This document shows positions 40,373-49,790 of a DNA stretch of 64,000 nt, in pieces. Position 1 is the stretch's first letter; every line of letters starts with the position of its first letter. The DNA lies in contig NZ_JAFLWW010000017.1 of assembly GCF_018555685.1 (NCBI RefSeq), forward strand, positions 1 to 64,000. The letters are read 5' to 3'. The notes under the pieces were generated by a model. The model saw nothing but the letters and a program-made list of their open reading frames with translations. It was not told where the DNA came from and did no database searches. The position numbers and the translations under genes were made by a program. This stretch comes from Aminobacter anthyllidis (GTDB lineage: Bacteria > Pseudomonadota > Alphaproteobacteria > Rhizobiales > Rhizobiaceae).

Positions 40373-41866
40373 TCACGCGGCCGCGGGGCGACGTCCGGCA
40401 GCGGTGGCCAGTTCGCGGATTCCGGGCTCGATGTGCTGCAGGGCGATCGAGGAAATGCCCAGGCGCATGAAGCGCGTCGGCTTGTCGGAGTGCTCGAAGA
40501 AACGCTCGCCCGGCTCGATGATCACGCTGCGGCTGGCGGCTGCCGCCGCAAGCCCGCGCGAGTCGGTGCCGCGTGGCCCTTCGAGCCATAGCGAGGTGCC
40601 GCCGGCCGAGTCCGTCGACTGCCAGTCTGGCAGAAAAGCCGAGATCGCCTGGACCAATCGCTTGCGCCTCTCGGTGAAGGCCGTCGACAGGCGTCGCACC
40701 AGGGCCTCATGATGGCCAAGCGACAGGAACAGCGCGACCGCGCGCTGATTGTTGGCCGGTGGGTGGCGCAGCATGAAGCGGCGCAGAGCGCGCAGTTCAG
40801 TGATGAGATCCGCCGAGGCAACGATGTAGCCAAGGCGCAGGCCGGGCGCGAGCGTCTTCGACATCGAGCCGACATAGACGACGCGGCCCGAGCGATCGAG
40901 ACTCTTGAGCGCCTGCTGCGGTGCTTCGTCGAGCAGCTGGCTGTCGTAGCCGTCCTCGATGATGATCTGGTTGTTGCGCGATGCGCGAGCGAGCAGATCC
41001 TGCCGGCGCTCGGCGCTCAGCGGCACCATGGTCGGGCACTGATGGCTCGGCGTGACGAAGACAAAGCCGGCATCCGACGGAATCGCCGAGGTGACGATGC
41101 CTGAATGATCGACTGGAACCGGCTCGATGTCGGCACCTGAGAGCCGGAAGATCGAGCGCGCGTCCGGATAGCCCGGGTCTTCCATGGCGACCTTGGAGCC
41201 CTTGGTCATCAGGAGCGTGGCCAGCATGTAGAGGGCGTTCTGCGCACCGAGGGTGACGATGATCTCGTCGGGATTGGCGAAGATGCCGCGCCGCGGCAAC
41301 AGCCGCGCCTGGATTTGCTCGATCAGCAACGGGTCGTCACGGTCGACCATGTCGGCCGCCCAGTTGCGGATCTCAAGCACGGCCAGCGCCATGCGGTTGC
41401 ATTCGCGCCATTCGGCAGTCGGAAACAGCGTCGGATCGAACTGGCCGTAGACGAACGGGTAGGACGACTTGATCCAGTTATCGAGCTTGGCCGGCGGCTG
41501 CATGTCGGAGGCTGCGATCTGACGGCGCGCCTTCCAATCGATTTCATTGGCCTGATCGGGGCTCTTCTGCTGCGGCTTGGCCGGCGTTGCCAGAACTTCG
41601 GGATTGACGAAGTGGCCGCGGCGCTCGCGCGCGACGAGGAATCCCTGGTCGACAAGCTGCTGGAACGCCAGCACGACCGTGCCGCGCGCGACGCCGAGTT
41701 TTTCGGCGAGGATTCGGCACGAGGGCAGCGGCATCGAAGCCGCGATCTGACGATCGAGAATGGCAGCGACGATCGCCTGCCGGATCTGGGCCTGGAGCGT
41801 CTGACCTGATTCCGCCGAAATCCGGAACAAGCCTGACCAGATCGCCGTGTCGTTTCGCTGTGGCAT
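40373..41866 (-). CDS. MocR-family regulator (GntR HTH fused to PLP-dependent aminotransferase fold)
   Basis: A 497-aa fusion. An N-terminal GntR winged helix (about 15-85: LPSCRILAEKLGVARGTVVLAF) is linked to a fold-type I aminotransferase domain with the PLP region VYVGSMSKTLAPGLRLGY (Lys 337 as Schiff base), IIIEDGYDSQ (Asp/Tyr) and the Arg near GISSIA. Such proteins sense PLP plus an amine or amino acid. The ATG at 41866 fits a GntR start; the longer frame to 42112 is upstream noise. It probably controls the MttB gene behind it and itself. Confidence 0.88.
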   Translation of the reverse strand: MPQRNDTAIWSGLFRISAESGQTLQAQIRQAIVAAILDRQIAASMPLPSCRILAEKLGVARGTVVLAFQQLVDQGFLVARERRGHFVNPEVLATPAKPQQKSPDQANEIDWKARRQIAASDMQPPAKLDNWIKSSYPFVYGQFDPTLFPTAEWRECNRMALAVLEIRNWAADMVDRDDPLLIEQIQARLLPRRGIFANPDEIIVTLGAQNALYMLATLLMTKGSKVAMEDPGYPDARSIFRLSGADIEPVPVDHSGIVTSAIPSDAGFVFVTPSHQCPTMVPLSAERRQDLLARASRNNQIIIEDGYDSQLLDEAPQQALKSLDRSGRVVYVGSMSKTLAPGLRLGYIVASADLITELRALRRFMLRHPPANNQRAVALFLSLGHHEALVRRLSTAFTERRKRLVQAISAFLPDWQSTDSAGGTSLWLEGPRGTDSRGLAAAAASRSVIIEPGERFFEHSDKPTRFMRLGISSIALQHIEPGIRELATAAGRRPAAA

Positions 41867-41883
41867 GGGGACGTTTCCTGCAT

Positions 41884-41946
41884 GTCCAGTCTTTTTGACT
41901 TTGCTGGACCATAGAAAGCTATCCTTGGTACAAGCAGTTGCACCAA
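41884..41946. promoter_or_regulatory. Possible MocR operator region
   Basis: Upstream of the MocR ATG are two inverted pairs: GTCCAG (41884-41889) / CTGGAC (41904-41909) and TTGGT (41925-41929) / ACCAA (41942-41946), plus ATAG/CTAT between them, in an AT-richer stretch shared with the divergent pgi gene. Arm lengths are short, so the assignment is tentative. Confidence 0.4.
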
Positions 41947-42129
41947 TCAATTTTTCTAATCCTATAGATTTATGCCAGTGAACCTTTCCAGCCCCGGTTG
42001 CAAACACACCCAGTTGAATCGATTGAAATTTGCCGCGATAGTCCACGGCGACGCCTCTCAATGAGTCCGAAGGTCTGCTAGGATGACATTGCAGGCGATG
42101 CGGGCAGAGCAAAATTCCGGAGTTCCAAG

Positions 42130-43806
42130 GTGATCGACCAACCTTTCAAGGCGGCGCTGGCCGCGCTTCGCAACAACCACCAGGACGCGCCGAAGAACTT
42201 GCGGGCAGCGTTCACCTCCGACCCGAAGCGGTTCCAGCACTTTTCCGCCTCTGATGGCGATCTGTTGCTCGACTGGTCGAAATGCGCCGTCGACGCCACC
42301 ACCATGGCGCTGCTGGAAAAGCTGGCGCTATCGGTCGATCTCGAAGGCAGGCGCGCGGCGATGTTTGCCGGCGAGCGCATCAACGTAACCGAGGACCGCG
42401 CCGTGCTGCATACGGCGCTGCGCAACCCGCGCAGCGAACCGGTCATGCTCGACGGCCATGACGTGACGGTGGACGTGCATGCCGTGCTCGATGCCATGTC
42501 GGCGTTTGCCGAAGACGTCCGCTCGGGCAAGGCCGCGGGCGCCACCGGCAAGAAGATTACCGACATCGTCAATATCGGCATCGGCGGCTCCGACCTTGGC
42601 CCGGCCATGGCGACGCTGGCGCTGGCGCCTTATCATGATGGGCCGCGCGCGCATTTCGTCTCCAACATCGACGGCGCCCATATCCACGACACGCTGAAGG
42701 GGCTCGACGCCGGGACGACGCTGTTCATCATCGCGTCGAAGACCTTCACGACAGTCGAGACCATGACCAATGCCGCCACCGCCAGGCGCTGGGTCGAAGA
42801 GAAGCTGGGCGCCAAGGCGGTGGGCAGCCATTTTGCCGCCGTGTCGACGGCGCTCGACAAGGTGGCCGCGTTCGGCATCGAGCCGACCCGCGTCTTCGGC
42901 TTCTGGGATTGGGTCGGCGGCCGCTACTCCTTGTGGTCGGCCATCGGCCTGCCGATCATGATTGCCATCGGGCCGAAGAATTTCCGCGAGTTCCTGGCCG
43001 GCGCGCACGCCATGGACCGGCATTTCGCCACCGCGCCGCTGCTCAACAACATTCCGGTGCTGATGGGGCTTGTCGGCTTCTGGCACCGGGCGGTGTGCAA
43101 CTATCCGGCCCGCGCCGTCATCCCCTACGACCAGCGCCTGTCGCGCCTGCCGGCCTATTTGCAGCAGCTCGACATGGAATCGAACGGCAAGAGCGTGACG
43201 CTTTCCGGCGGCGGCGTGGTGACGCCGACCGGCCCGCTGGTCTGGGGCGAACCCGGCACCAACGGCCAGCACGCCTTCTTCCAGCTGCTGCACCAGGGCA
43301 CCGATTTCATTCCGGTCGAGTTCCTGGCGGCGGCCGAAGGCCATGAGCCCGACCTCAAGGAACACCATGACCTGCTGCTTGCCAACTGCCTGGCGCAGTC
43401 GGAAGCGCTGATGAAGGGCCGCACGCTTGAAGAAGCCCGGCGGCAGATGCTGACCAAGGGCATCAAGCCAGAGGAGGTCGACAAGATCGCGCCGCACCGC
43501 GTCTTCTCGGGCAATCGCCCGTCGGTGACGCTGCTCTACCGCAAGCTCGACCCGCACATGCTCGGCCGGCTGATCGCGCTCTATGAGCACCGCGTCTTCG
43601 TCGAGGCGCAGCTGTTCGGCATCAACGCCTTCGACCAATGGGGCGTCGAACTCGGCAAGGAACTGGCCACCGGGCTGCTGCCTGTCGTGGATGGGCGAGA
43701 AAATGCCGCGCGTCATGACTCCTCGACAGCCGGCCTCGTGGAGCATATCCACCGCCTCAGAGCGCCACGCGACAACCAGGCCGCGGACGCCGCACAGGCG
43801 CATTGA
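42130..43806 (+). CDS. pgi: Glucose-6-phosphate isomerase
   Basis: Interconverts glucose 6-phosphate and fructose 6-phosphate in glycolysis/gluconeogenesis and Entner-Doudoroff recycling. 558 aa, usual size. Landmarks are [18 protein letters not shown], the serine-rich phosphate loop [33 protein letters not shown], the catalytic Glu region [40 protein letters not shown] and the late catalytic Lys in [16 protein letters not shown]. The GTG start is preceded by CCGGAGTTCC at a slightly long distance. A HAD phosphatase gene follows 42 nt later. Confidence 0.95.
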   Translation: MIDQPFKAALAALRNNHQDAPKNLRAAFTSDPKRFQHFSASDGDLLLDWSKCAVDATTMALLEKLALSVDLEGRRAAMFAGERINVTEDRAVLHTALRNPRSEPVMLDGHDVTVDVHAVLDAMSAFAEDVRSGKAAGATGKKITDIVNIGIGGSDLGPAMATLALAPYHDGPRAHFVSNIDGAHIHDTLKGLDAGTTLFIIASKTFTTVETMTNAATARRWVEEKLGAKAVGSHFAAVSTALDKVAAFGIEPTRVFGFWDWVGGRYSLWSAIGLPIMIAIGPKNFREFLAGAHAMDRHFATAPLLNNIPVLMGLVGFWHRAVCNYPARAVIPYDQRLSRLPAYLQQLDMESNGKSVTLSGGGVVTPTGPLVWGEPGTNGQHAFFQLLHQGTDFIPVEFLAAAEGHEPDLKEHHDLLLANCLAQSEALMKGRTLEEARRQMLTKGIKPEEVDKIAPHRVFSGNRPSVTLLYRKLDPHMLGRLIALYEHRVFVEAQLFGINAFDQWGVELGKELATGLLPVVDGRENAARHDSSTAGLVEHIHRLRAPRDNQAADAAQAH

Positions 43807-43848
43807 ACCTGCGCATCCGGCCTTATGCCGGTGCACTAGGTCGGAGGA

Positions 43849-44565
43849 GTGAGCGATTTGAGGGGCATCAAGGGCATACTTTTCGACAAGGACGGGACAC
43901 TTGTCGATTTCCAGGCGACGTGGTTTGCCATCGGCGAAATGATGGCGCTGAAGGCGGCGGATGGCGACCAGGAGCGGGCCAAGGCGCTGATGGAATCCGC
44001 CGGCTACGATTTCGCCGCCCATTGCTTCAAGGCCGACTCGGTGTTCGCCGCAGGCACCAACGCCGACATCGTCGAGCTTTGGTATCCCGCAGCCAGCACC
44101 GCCGAGCGGGCGGCGATGGTCAGGCATTTCGACGAGGTGACGGCGGAGGAAGGTGCCGCCAAGGCAGTGGCGCTGCCGGGCAGCAAGGACGCGCTGGCAA
44201 GCCTGCACAGCGCCGGCTTCCGGCTCGGCGTCGCCACCAACGATTCGACCGGCGGGGCGGAAAAGACGCTGCTGTCGCTCGGCGTCGCCCAGATGTTCGA
44301 CGCGGCCTATGGCTATGACGCGGTCGCCAATCCCAAGCCGGCGCCGGATGCGATCCACGCCTTTTCCGACCTGACCGGCCTCAAGCCGTCCGAGATCGCC
44401 ATGGTCGGCGACAACCGCCACGACCTCGAAATGGCAAAAGCCGGCGGCGCGCTGGCAATCGCCGTGCTGTCGGGCACCGGCACGCGGGAATCGCTGACGC
44501 CGATGGCCGACGTGGTGCTCGACTCGATCGCCGACCTGCCGGCCTATCTGGCGCGCGAGGCTTGA
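43849..44565 (+). CDS. HAD-family phosphatase (phosphoglycolate-phosphatase-like)
   Basis: 238 aa. Motif I ILFDKDGTLVDF (first Asp nucleophile), motif II VATNDS, motif III Lys in VANPKPAPDAI and motif IV MVGDNRHDLEMAKAG. The cap domain between I and II is of the Gph type. GGAGG lies before a GTG start at 43849. It could remove phosphoglycolate or another sugar phosphate; the position behind pgi suggests carbohydrate housekeeping. Confidence 0.85.
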   Translation: MSDLRGIKGILFDKDGTLVDFQATWFAIGEMMALKAADGDQERAKALMESAGYDFAAHCFKADSVFAAGTNADIVELWYPAASTAERAAMVRHFDEVTAEEGAAKAVALPGSKDALASLHSAGFRLGVATNDSTGGAEKTLLSLGVAQMFDAAYGYDAVANPKPAPDAIHAFSDLTGLKPSEIAMVGDNRHDLEMAKAGGALAIAVLSGTGTRESLTPMADVVLDSIADLPAYLAREA

Positions 44566-44618
44566 GCGGGGTCTACCCAGGTACACCCGTTGGCTCCAGC
44601 CACTCCAAAGGAAAACCC

Positions 44619-45080
44619 ATGGCCAACGAGTTGACCATCCGCCGGGCGACCCGCGAGGACTTGCCCGAACTGGTACAGCTCTATCGCCATCTGGTGCCTG
44701 ACGAGCCGGTCAGCACCGGACATGCGGAGGAAATCTGGGAGCGGTTCTCGCATTACGGCCCGAGCGGCGTCTTGCTCGGCCTTATCAACGGCAAGCAGGT
44801 TGCGACCTGTACGCTGGTGGTGGTGCCCAACTTCGTCCGCGGCGGCGCCAACTATGCACTGATCGAGAATGTTGTGACCCATGCCGGCTTCCGCGGCCGG
44901 GGCCACGGCAAGGCCGTGCTGCTGGCGGCGGTCGAGGCCGCGTGGTCGCTCGGTTGCTACAAGGTGATGCTGCTGACCAGCTCAAAGGAACCGGCGACGC
45001 TGGGCTTCTACCGCAACGCCGGGTTCGAGACGACCAAGACGGGATTTGAGGTCAGGCGGATACCGGTAAGGGAGGGGTGA
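44619..45080 (+). CDS. GNAT-family N-acetyltransferase
   Basis: A 153-aa single GNAT domain. The acetyl-CoA pyrophosphate loop is FRGRGHGKAVLLAAVE (the QxxGxG/A motif), with strand 4 ALIENVVTHAGFRG before it and FYRNAGFE at the end. AAAGGAAA sits 4 nt before the ATG at 44619, whereas an upstream in-frame start at 44562 has no site. The acceptor is unknown. Confidence 0.85.
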   Translation: MANELTIRRATREDLPELVQLYRHLVPDEPVSTGHAEEIWERFSHYGPSGVLLGLINGKQVATCTLVVVPNFVRGGANYALIENVVTHAGFRGRGHGKAVLLAAVEAAWSLGCYKVMLLTSSKEPATLGFYRNAGFETTKTGFEVRRIPVREG

Positions 45081-45197
45081 GGCGGAAACGCTTTGGCCGC
45101 TCACCGTTCGAGTTTGGCGCGCAGTCCCGAATCAGGCTCGCCATCCAGGTCGCGCGGCGGCTGCGTTCGTCCGGCCAAGCAACGCTTGAATTGCAGC

Positions 45198-45222
45198 AAA
45201 AACCCCGGCTAGAGCCGGGGCT
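45198..45222 (-). terminator. Rho-independent terminator of the outer-membrane protein gene
   Basis: On the minus strand the stem CCCCGGCT / AGCCGGGG is followed by TTTTT, 21 nt after the stop codon of the outer-membrane protein gene. Confidence 0.85.
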
Positions 45223-45242
45223 TTGTGGTCTGCCTGTCGAGA

Positions 45243-45953
45243 TCAGAACCTGTAGTTCAGGCCGAAGCGAACTGTGTTCACCGCCCGATCGACTTTCAAG
45301 CGATAGCCGTCTTCGTTCCTTGAGACCACATCGCCGAAGTCGGCGTGCAAATACTCAGCCTTTACCGTCCAGCGGTCACTAAGGGCCAATTCAACACCTG
45401 CTCCCAGCGTCCAGCCAGCCTTGGTGCCGCCAAAATCTGGCCAGCTATCGCTGACATCATCCCTTTCGGTCCAAACATGTTTGAAGTGCGCAACGGCAAG
45501 ACCACCGGTGACATATGGCATGAAGCGATCAAAAGCATAACCCGCCCGCGCGCGCACCGTGCCGAACATGTCCATCCTGTTGACCATGTCGACCTCGTCG
45601 GCACCCGTCGGATCGAAGCTGCGCTTGTTGGAGGTGAAGGCCAAGTCGCCTTCAATGCCTAGCACCAGGTTGTTGCCCAACTGGTGGTTGTAGCCGACCA
45701 CGCCTCCCAGCAGAAACCCGCGCGACCCCGCGTCGAACGGCGAGATACCCCAGTCATCGTCGACGTCGGTCCACTCGCTGTTGAAGCCTGACCAGCCCAC
45801 GTTCCCACCGACATACACGCCCGACCAATTGTAAGAGGATGGTGCCTCGCCTGCGGAGGCGACGTTTGATGGCACAACAAAGGACGCAGCTAGCAGCAGC
45901 ACTGCCGTCGCGGGGTTACGTCGGTTGGCCATATTCGAAGATTTGAAGATCAT
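45243..45953 (-). CDS. Outer-membrane beta-barrel protein (Omp25/31-like)
   Basis: 236 aa. A signal peptide (ATAVLLLAASFVVPSNVASA) is followed by NWSGVYVGGNVGWSG, the typical first strand of the OmpA-like/Omp31 porin family of Rhizobiales. Alternating amphipathic strands (VGYNHQLGNNLVLGIEGDLAF, TVRARAGYAFDRFMPYVTGG) run to a final FGLNYRF with terminal Phe, the BAM signal. It should be an eight-stranded barrel. The ATG at 45953 is chosen because it puts the signal peptide near the N-terminus. Confidence 0.88.
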   Translation of the reverse strand: MIFKSSNMANRRNPATAVLLLAASFVVPSNVASAGEAPSSYNWSGVYVGGNVGWSGFNSEWTDVDDDWGISPFDAGSRGFLLGGVVGYNHQLGNNLVLGIEGDLAFTSNKRSFDPTGADEVDMVNRMDMFGTVRARAGYAFDRFMPYVTGGLAVAHFKHVWTERDDVSDSWPDFGGTKAGWTLGAGVELALSDRWTVKAEYLHADFGDVVSRNEDGYRLKVDRAVNTVRFGLNYRF

Positions 45954-46425
45954 TGTACCTGCCCTACATAGACGCTCGTTGGAGCGAACAGGGCAGCGCT
46001 CGCATGGACGCCGAGTACAACAACCATTGCGAGAATACAAGCCGAACTAGCGCACCGTTTGCAATTGGCACCCTGAGGCCACGTGGCGTTTATCTGCGAC
46101 AAGTGGTGCTGCTCACCCGGCTGCAAGCACCGCCTGGCTTCCGCAACGCCGGCTTGCGGCTGCCACCAAGAGAAAGCTGAGCCGGGAGGCGCGCAGCGAT
46201 CCTTCCCACCCCTCTCTGTCCTGCTGGACATCTCCCCCGCAAGGGGGGAGATCAGACGTCATATCGACTTTCGCCAATCACCATTGTTGCAGGATGTGCT
46301 GCGGCGTACGAGCTGCCAATCTACCCCCTTGCGGGGGAGATGTCCGGCAGGACAGAGAGGGGTGCGAAGGATCGCAAGCTCCGGGATCATCCCGCCGGCC
46401 AAGTGCTCAGCCTATATCGCTGCCC
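45954..46425. repeat. 472-nt spacer with a large palindromic repeat pair
   Basis: No gene seen. An inverted pair with arms of about 40 nt spans about 46198-46372. Each arm has CCCCTCTCTGTCCTGC-type and ACATCTCCCCC-type blocks or their complement, with a middle of about 70 nt. It is the same family as at about 30.1 kb and 55.8 kb. The remaining 45954-46190 should carry the outer-membrane gene promoter. Confidence 0.75.
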
Positions 46426-47601
46426 TTACTCGAACACGATCGTCGGCACAGCCGCCTCGGATGCGCCCTTCTCTTCCTGGATCCGCGCCCAGACCTTGGT
46501 CGCTATGTCGCGATAGATCCTGGCTTCGGCGCCGTCGGGTTTCGACACCACGACGGGCGTACCGGCGTCCGAGCTTTCGCGGATGCCCATCTCCAGCGGC
46601 ACTTCGCCCAGGAAAGTGACGCCGAGACGCTCGGCTTCCTTGCGGGCGCCGCCATGGCCGAAGATGTCGTAGCGCTTGCCGGTATCGGGGGCGATGAAAT
46701 AGCTCATGTTCTCGACGATGCCGAGCAGCGGCACGTCGACTTTCTTGAACATGTTCAGGCCCTTGCGGGCATCGATCAGGGCCAGGTCCTGCGGCGTCGA
46801 GACGATGACGGCGCCTGCAAGCGGCACCTGCTGGGCCATGGTGAGCTGGGCGTCGCCGGTGCCGGGCGGCATGTCGACGACGAGCACGTCGAGTTGGCCC
46901 CATTCGACCTCGCGCAGCATCTGGGTCAGCGCCGACATGACCATCGGGCCACGCCAGATCATCGGCGTCTCTTCGTCGACGAGGAAGCCCATCGACATCA
47001 CCTTGAGGCCGTAATTCTGCATCGGCTTCAAAATCTTGCCGTCGACCGTCTCGGGCCGGCCATGGATGTTCAGCAGGCGCGGCATCGACGGGCCGTAGAT
47101 GTCGGCATCGAGCACGCCAACCTTCAAGCCGTTGGCGGCGAGGCCGAGCGCGATGTTGACGGCGGTCGTCGACTTGCCGACGCCACCCTTGCCCGAGGCG
47201 ACCGCGATGATCGAGGCGATACCTGGCACGCCGCGCTTGCCCTGGCTATGCGAAGCGGGCGCCTGCGGTGCGGGGCGCGCGGCGGGTGCGGGTGCTGCCG
47301 CCGGACGCGGAGGTGCTGGACGCGACGGCACCGGCGCTTCCATGCCACCGCCTTTTTTCTCGGCAGTCAGGGCAACGACAGCGCCGTTGACGCCGGGAAT
47401 CGCCTTGACGACGCGCTCGGCGGCGGCCCGCAGCGGCTCCATCTCCTGGGCGCGCGCGGCCGGAACGGTGATCGAGAAGAACACCTTGCCGTCAGCGATG
47501 AAGATGTCGGAGACCAATCCGAGATCGACGATGTTGCCTGAGAAATCCGGGCCGTTGACCGTCTTGAGACGCTCCACAACGATTTCCTTGGTGACTGTCA
47601 T
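46426..47601 (-). CDS. Mrp/ApbC/NBP35-type Fe-S cluster carrier ATPase
   Basis: A P-loop ATPase that carries or assembles Fe-S clusters. It is 391 aa with an N-terminal DUF59/MIP18 domain (about 1-90), an Ala/Pro linker (PSRPAPPRPAAAPAPAARPA) and the MRP deviant Walker A VASGKGGVGKSTTAVN, followed by VLDADIYGPSMPRLL and VVDMPPGTGDAQL. The cluster-binding CxxC of classic members is not found near the C-terminus (NMSYFIAPDTGKRYDIFG replaces NMSYF.CP.C). Loss of this CxxC is known in some homologues, but function may differ. Confidence 0.88.
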   Translation of the reverse strand: MTVTKEIVVERLKTVNGPDFSGNIVDLGLVSDIFIADGKVFFSITVPAARAQEMEPLRAAAERVVKAIPGVNGAVVALTAEKKGGGMEAPVPSRPAPPRPAAAPAPAARPAPQAPASHSQGKRGVPGIASIIAVASGKGGVGKSTTAVNIALGLAANGLKVGVLDADIYGPSMPRLLNIHGRPETVDGKILKPMQNYGLKVMSMGFLVDEETPMIWRGPMVMSALTQMLREVEWGQLDVLVVDMPPGTGDAQLTMAQQVPLAGAVIVSTPQDLALIDARKGLNMFKKVDVPLLGIVENMSYFIAPDTGKRYDIFGHGGARKEAERLGVTFLGEVPLEMGIRESSDAGTPVVVSKPDGAEARIYRDIATKVWARIQEEKGASEAAVPTIVFE

Positions 47602-47810
47602 GTGTCGAACCTGCTGCTATCTGTTGGGCTTCAGATAATGCAGTTTGCCGCAAGAACCAAGCTACCCGAAATGGCAGCGGGCTCTCGCCCGTTGGGCAAG
47701 CCCGCCAATCGCCCGATATTGTCCGACAAAAGAAATTTTCGCCCCCATGTAGGATCGGCGCTGCCTGCGCCGTCCTTGGGGCATACGAAGCCTAATCCTG
47801 GAGCACGGCG

Positions 47811-48224
47811 ATGAAGTTCGTCAATTATCTTTTCTTCAACGGAAACTGCCGTGAAGCTTTCGAGTTCTATGCCAAAGTATTCGACGGCGAGATCGTCGGC
47901 ATGCTTACTCACCGCGAAACGCCAGCCGGCAAGGATGTCTCCGAGGAATGGCAGGACAAGATCATCAATGCTCAACTGGTCATCGGCGACCAGTCGATCA
48001 TGGCCTCCGATGCACCACCGCAATACCGGACGGAGATGTCGGGATTTTCGGTATCGGTGGACACCAATGATCTGGCCAAGGCCGAAGCCATCTTCGCGGC
48101 GCTTGCCGATGGCGGCACCGTCAACATGCCGTTCAGCCCGACCTTCTGGGCCAAGGGTTTCGGCATGGTGAAGGACAAGTTCGGCACGCCGTGGATGATC
48201 AGCAGCGGCAACGCCGGCGAATAA
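47811..48224 (+). CDS. VOC-family protein (PhnB-like)
   Basis: A 137-aa vicinal-oxygen-chelate fold protein of the PhnB/3-demethylubiquinone-like branch: YLFFNGNCREAFEFYAKVFDGEI, IMASDAPP, and the end MVKDKFGTPWMI. Catalytic metal residues cannot be confirmed. First of four plus-strand genes that may form one operon (to 49726). Confidence 0.82.
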   Translation: MKFVNYLFFNGNCREAFEFYAKVFDGEIVGMLTHRETPAGKDVSEEWQDKIINAQLVIGDQSIMASDAPPQYRTEMSGFSVSVDTNDLAKAEAIFAALADGGTVNMPFSPTFWAKGFGMVKDKFGTPWMISSGNAGE

Positions 48225-48252
48225 GCAGCAAACGCGATTTTACGAGGAAAAC

Positions 48253-48663
48253 ATGACGCATTCAGCCATTGAGACCCCTGCAATTTCGAATCCGGCACTT
48301 TGGACCGGCCGCGTGTTGAGCGGCGCCCTGATCGCGTTCCTGGTGTTTGACGCGGTGATCAAGCTCGTGCCGCTACAGGTGGTGATCGAAACCACCGCGG
48401 CACTCGGCTTTCCGCCGGAGCTTGCCCGGACGCTCGGCATCCTGACGCTCGTCTGCACCGTACTCTACGCCTGGCCAAGGACGGCGATACTCGGCGCGAT
48501 CCTTCTGACCGGTTATCTCGGCGGCGCGATCGCCATCCATCTGCGCATTGGCAACCCGATGTTCTCGCACACCCTGTTTGGCGTTTACCTCGGGCTGATG
48601 GCCTGGGGCGGGCTGTATCTGCGCGATCCGCGCCTGCGGGCGCTGATCCCGTTTAGCCGCTGA
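48253..48663 (+). CDS. DoxX-family membrane protein
   Basis: 136 aa with four hydrophobic helices (GRVLSGALIAFLVFDAVIKL, LGILTLVCTVLYAWP, AILGAILLTGYLGGAIAIHL, LMAWGGLYL) in the DoxX arrangement; the LLTGYLGGAIAIH segment is distinctive of the DUF417/DoxX-like branch. It starts 28 nt after the VOC gene. Confidence 0.85.
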   Translation: MTHSAIETPAISNPALWTGRVLSGALIAFLVFDAVIKLVPLQVVIETTAALGFPPELARTLGILTLVCTVLYAWPRTAILGAILLTGYLGGAIAIHLRIGNPMFSHTLFGVYLGLMAWGGLYLRDPRLRALIPFSR

Positions 48664-48688
48664 ACAAGCCATATCCAAGGAAACGAAA

Positions 48689-49240
48689 ATGCAGATTATC
48701 GTCATCATCCTCGCGCTGGCCGTGCTTGCGGTCCTCGTGATCCTGGCAATCGCCGCCACCAAGCCCGCCACCTTCAGCATCAGCCGGACGACCGACATCG
48801 ACGCCGCGCCTGACACGATCTTTCCGCTGATCAACGACTTCCACAACTGGCGCGACTGGTCGCCATGGGAAGCGCTCGACCCCGACCTCAAGCGCAAGAT
48901 GAGCGGGGCGGAATCCGGCCGGGGCGCAGTCTACGAATGGGACGGCAACAAGAAGGTCGGCAGCGGCCGGATGGAGATCATCGAGGTGACGGCGCCGAAC
49001 AAGGTGGTCATCAAGCTCGACTTCCTGACGCCGTTCGAAGCGCACAACGTGGCCCGCTTCACCATGGAGCCGCAGGGCGGGAAAACCCGCCTGAACTGGG
49101 AAATGACCGGCCCCTCGCCCTTCATGTCCAAGGTGATGCAGGTGTTCATGAACTTCGACAAGATGGTCGGCAAGGACTTCGAAAAAGGCCTCGCCAGCCT
49201 CAAGGCGATTGCCGAACGGAAGCGGCTTTCCGGCTCGTGA
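48689..49240 (+). CDS. SRPBCC-family protein with N-terminal membrane anchor
   Basis: A 183-aa START-like ligand-binding protein. Residues 1-24 form a hydrophobic anchor (IIVIILALAVLAVLVILAIA), then RTTDIDAAPDTIFPLINDFHNW and WSPWE, typical of the polyketide-cyclase-like SRPBCC family that often accompanies DoxX and VOC genes. 25 nt after DoxX with AAGGAAACGAAA before the ATG. Confidence 0.82.
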   Translation: MQIIVIILALAVLAVLVILAIAATKPATFSISRTTDIDAAPDTIFPLINDFHNWRDWSPWEALDPDLKRKMSGAESGRGAVYEWDGNKKVGSGRMEIIEVTAPNKVVIKLDFLTPFEAHNVARFTMEPQGGKTRLNWEMTGPSPFMSKVMQVFMNFDKMVGKDFEKGLASLKAIAERKRLSGS

Positions 49241-49348
49241 ACTCGCCGACCTGACACACGGCAAGACCTGTCGCCCCAGCGGGGCGGCACTATCTTCAAC
49301 CCAATGCAGGGCTCACCTGAACGGGGGGCAAACAGAGAGGAGACTGAC

Positions 49349-49726
49349 ATGCTTGGTCAAATCAATGCCGTTGCCAATCTGGCCGTCAAGGATCTCGGGC
49401 GCGCCAAGAGCTTCTACGAAAAGACACTCGGCCTCAGGGAGGTCGAGCATATGGGCGAGGAGGTGTCGGTGCTGAAGAGCGGCGATAGCGTGATCAACGT
49501 CTACCGCTCGGAATATGCCGGGACCAACAAGGCGACTGCGGTCACCTGGGCGGTCGGCGACAAGATCGACGGGCTGGTCGAGGAGCTGAAGTCGAAAGGC
49601 GTGACATTCGAGCACTACGACATGCCCGACACCCGCCTCGAAGGCGACGTCCATGTCTTCGGCGACTTGAGGGTTGCGTGGTTCAAGGATCCCGACGGCA
49701 ACATCCTCAACCTCATCAACCAATGA
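49349..49726 (+). CDS. VOC-family (glyoxalase-like) protein
   Basis: A 125-aa glyoxalase-fold protein: AVANLAVKDLGRAKSFYEKTLGL at the start and DLRVAWFKDPDGNILNLI at the end, the two halves of the VOC fold. GAGGAG lies 7 nt before the ATG at 49349, so the further upstream start at 49304 is not used. Substrate unknown. Confidence 0.85.
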   Translation: MLGQINAVANLAVKDLGRAKSFYEKTLGLREVEHMGEEVSVLKSGDSVINVYRSEYAGTNKATAVTWAVGDKIDGLVEELKSKGVTFEHYDMPDTRLEGDVHVFGDLRVAWFKDPDGNILNLINQ

Positions 49727-49790
49727 TTTTTGATGCGGTAGTCCCTTGTGAAGACTGGCTAATCCGGCCGGCGCCGGATAGCCTTCCGGC

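Noticed and set aside
42328-44586. A 752-aa minus-strand open frame
   Set aside because: It is antisense to pgi and the HAD gene, which have convincing motifs.
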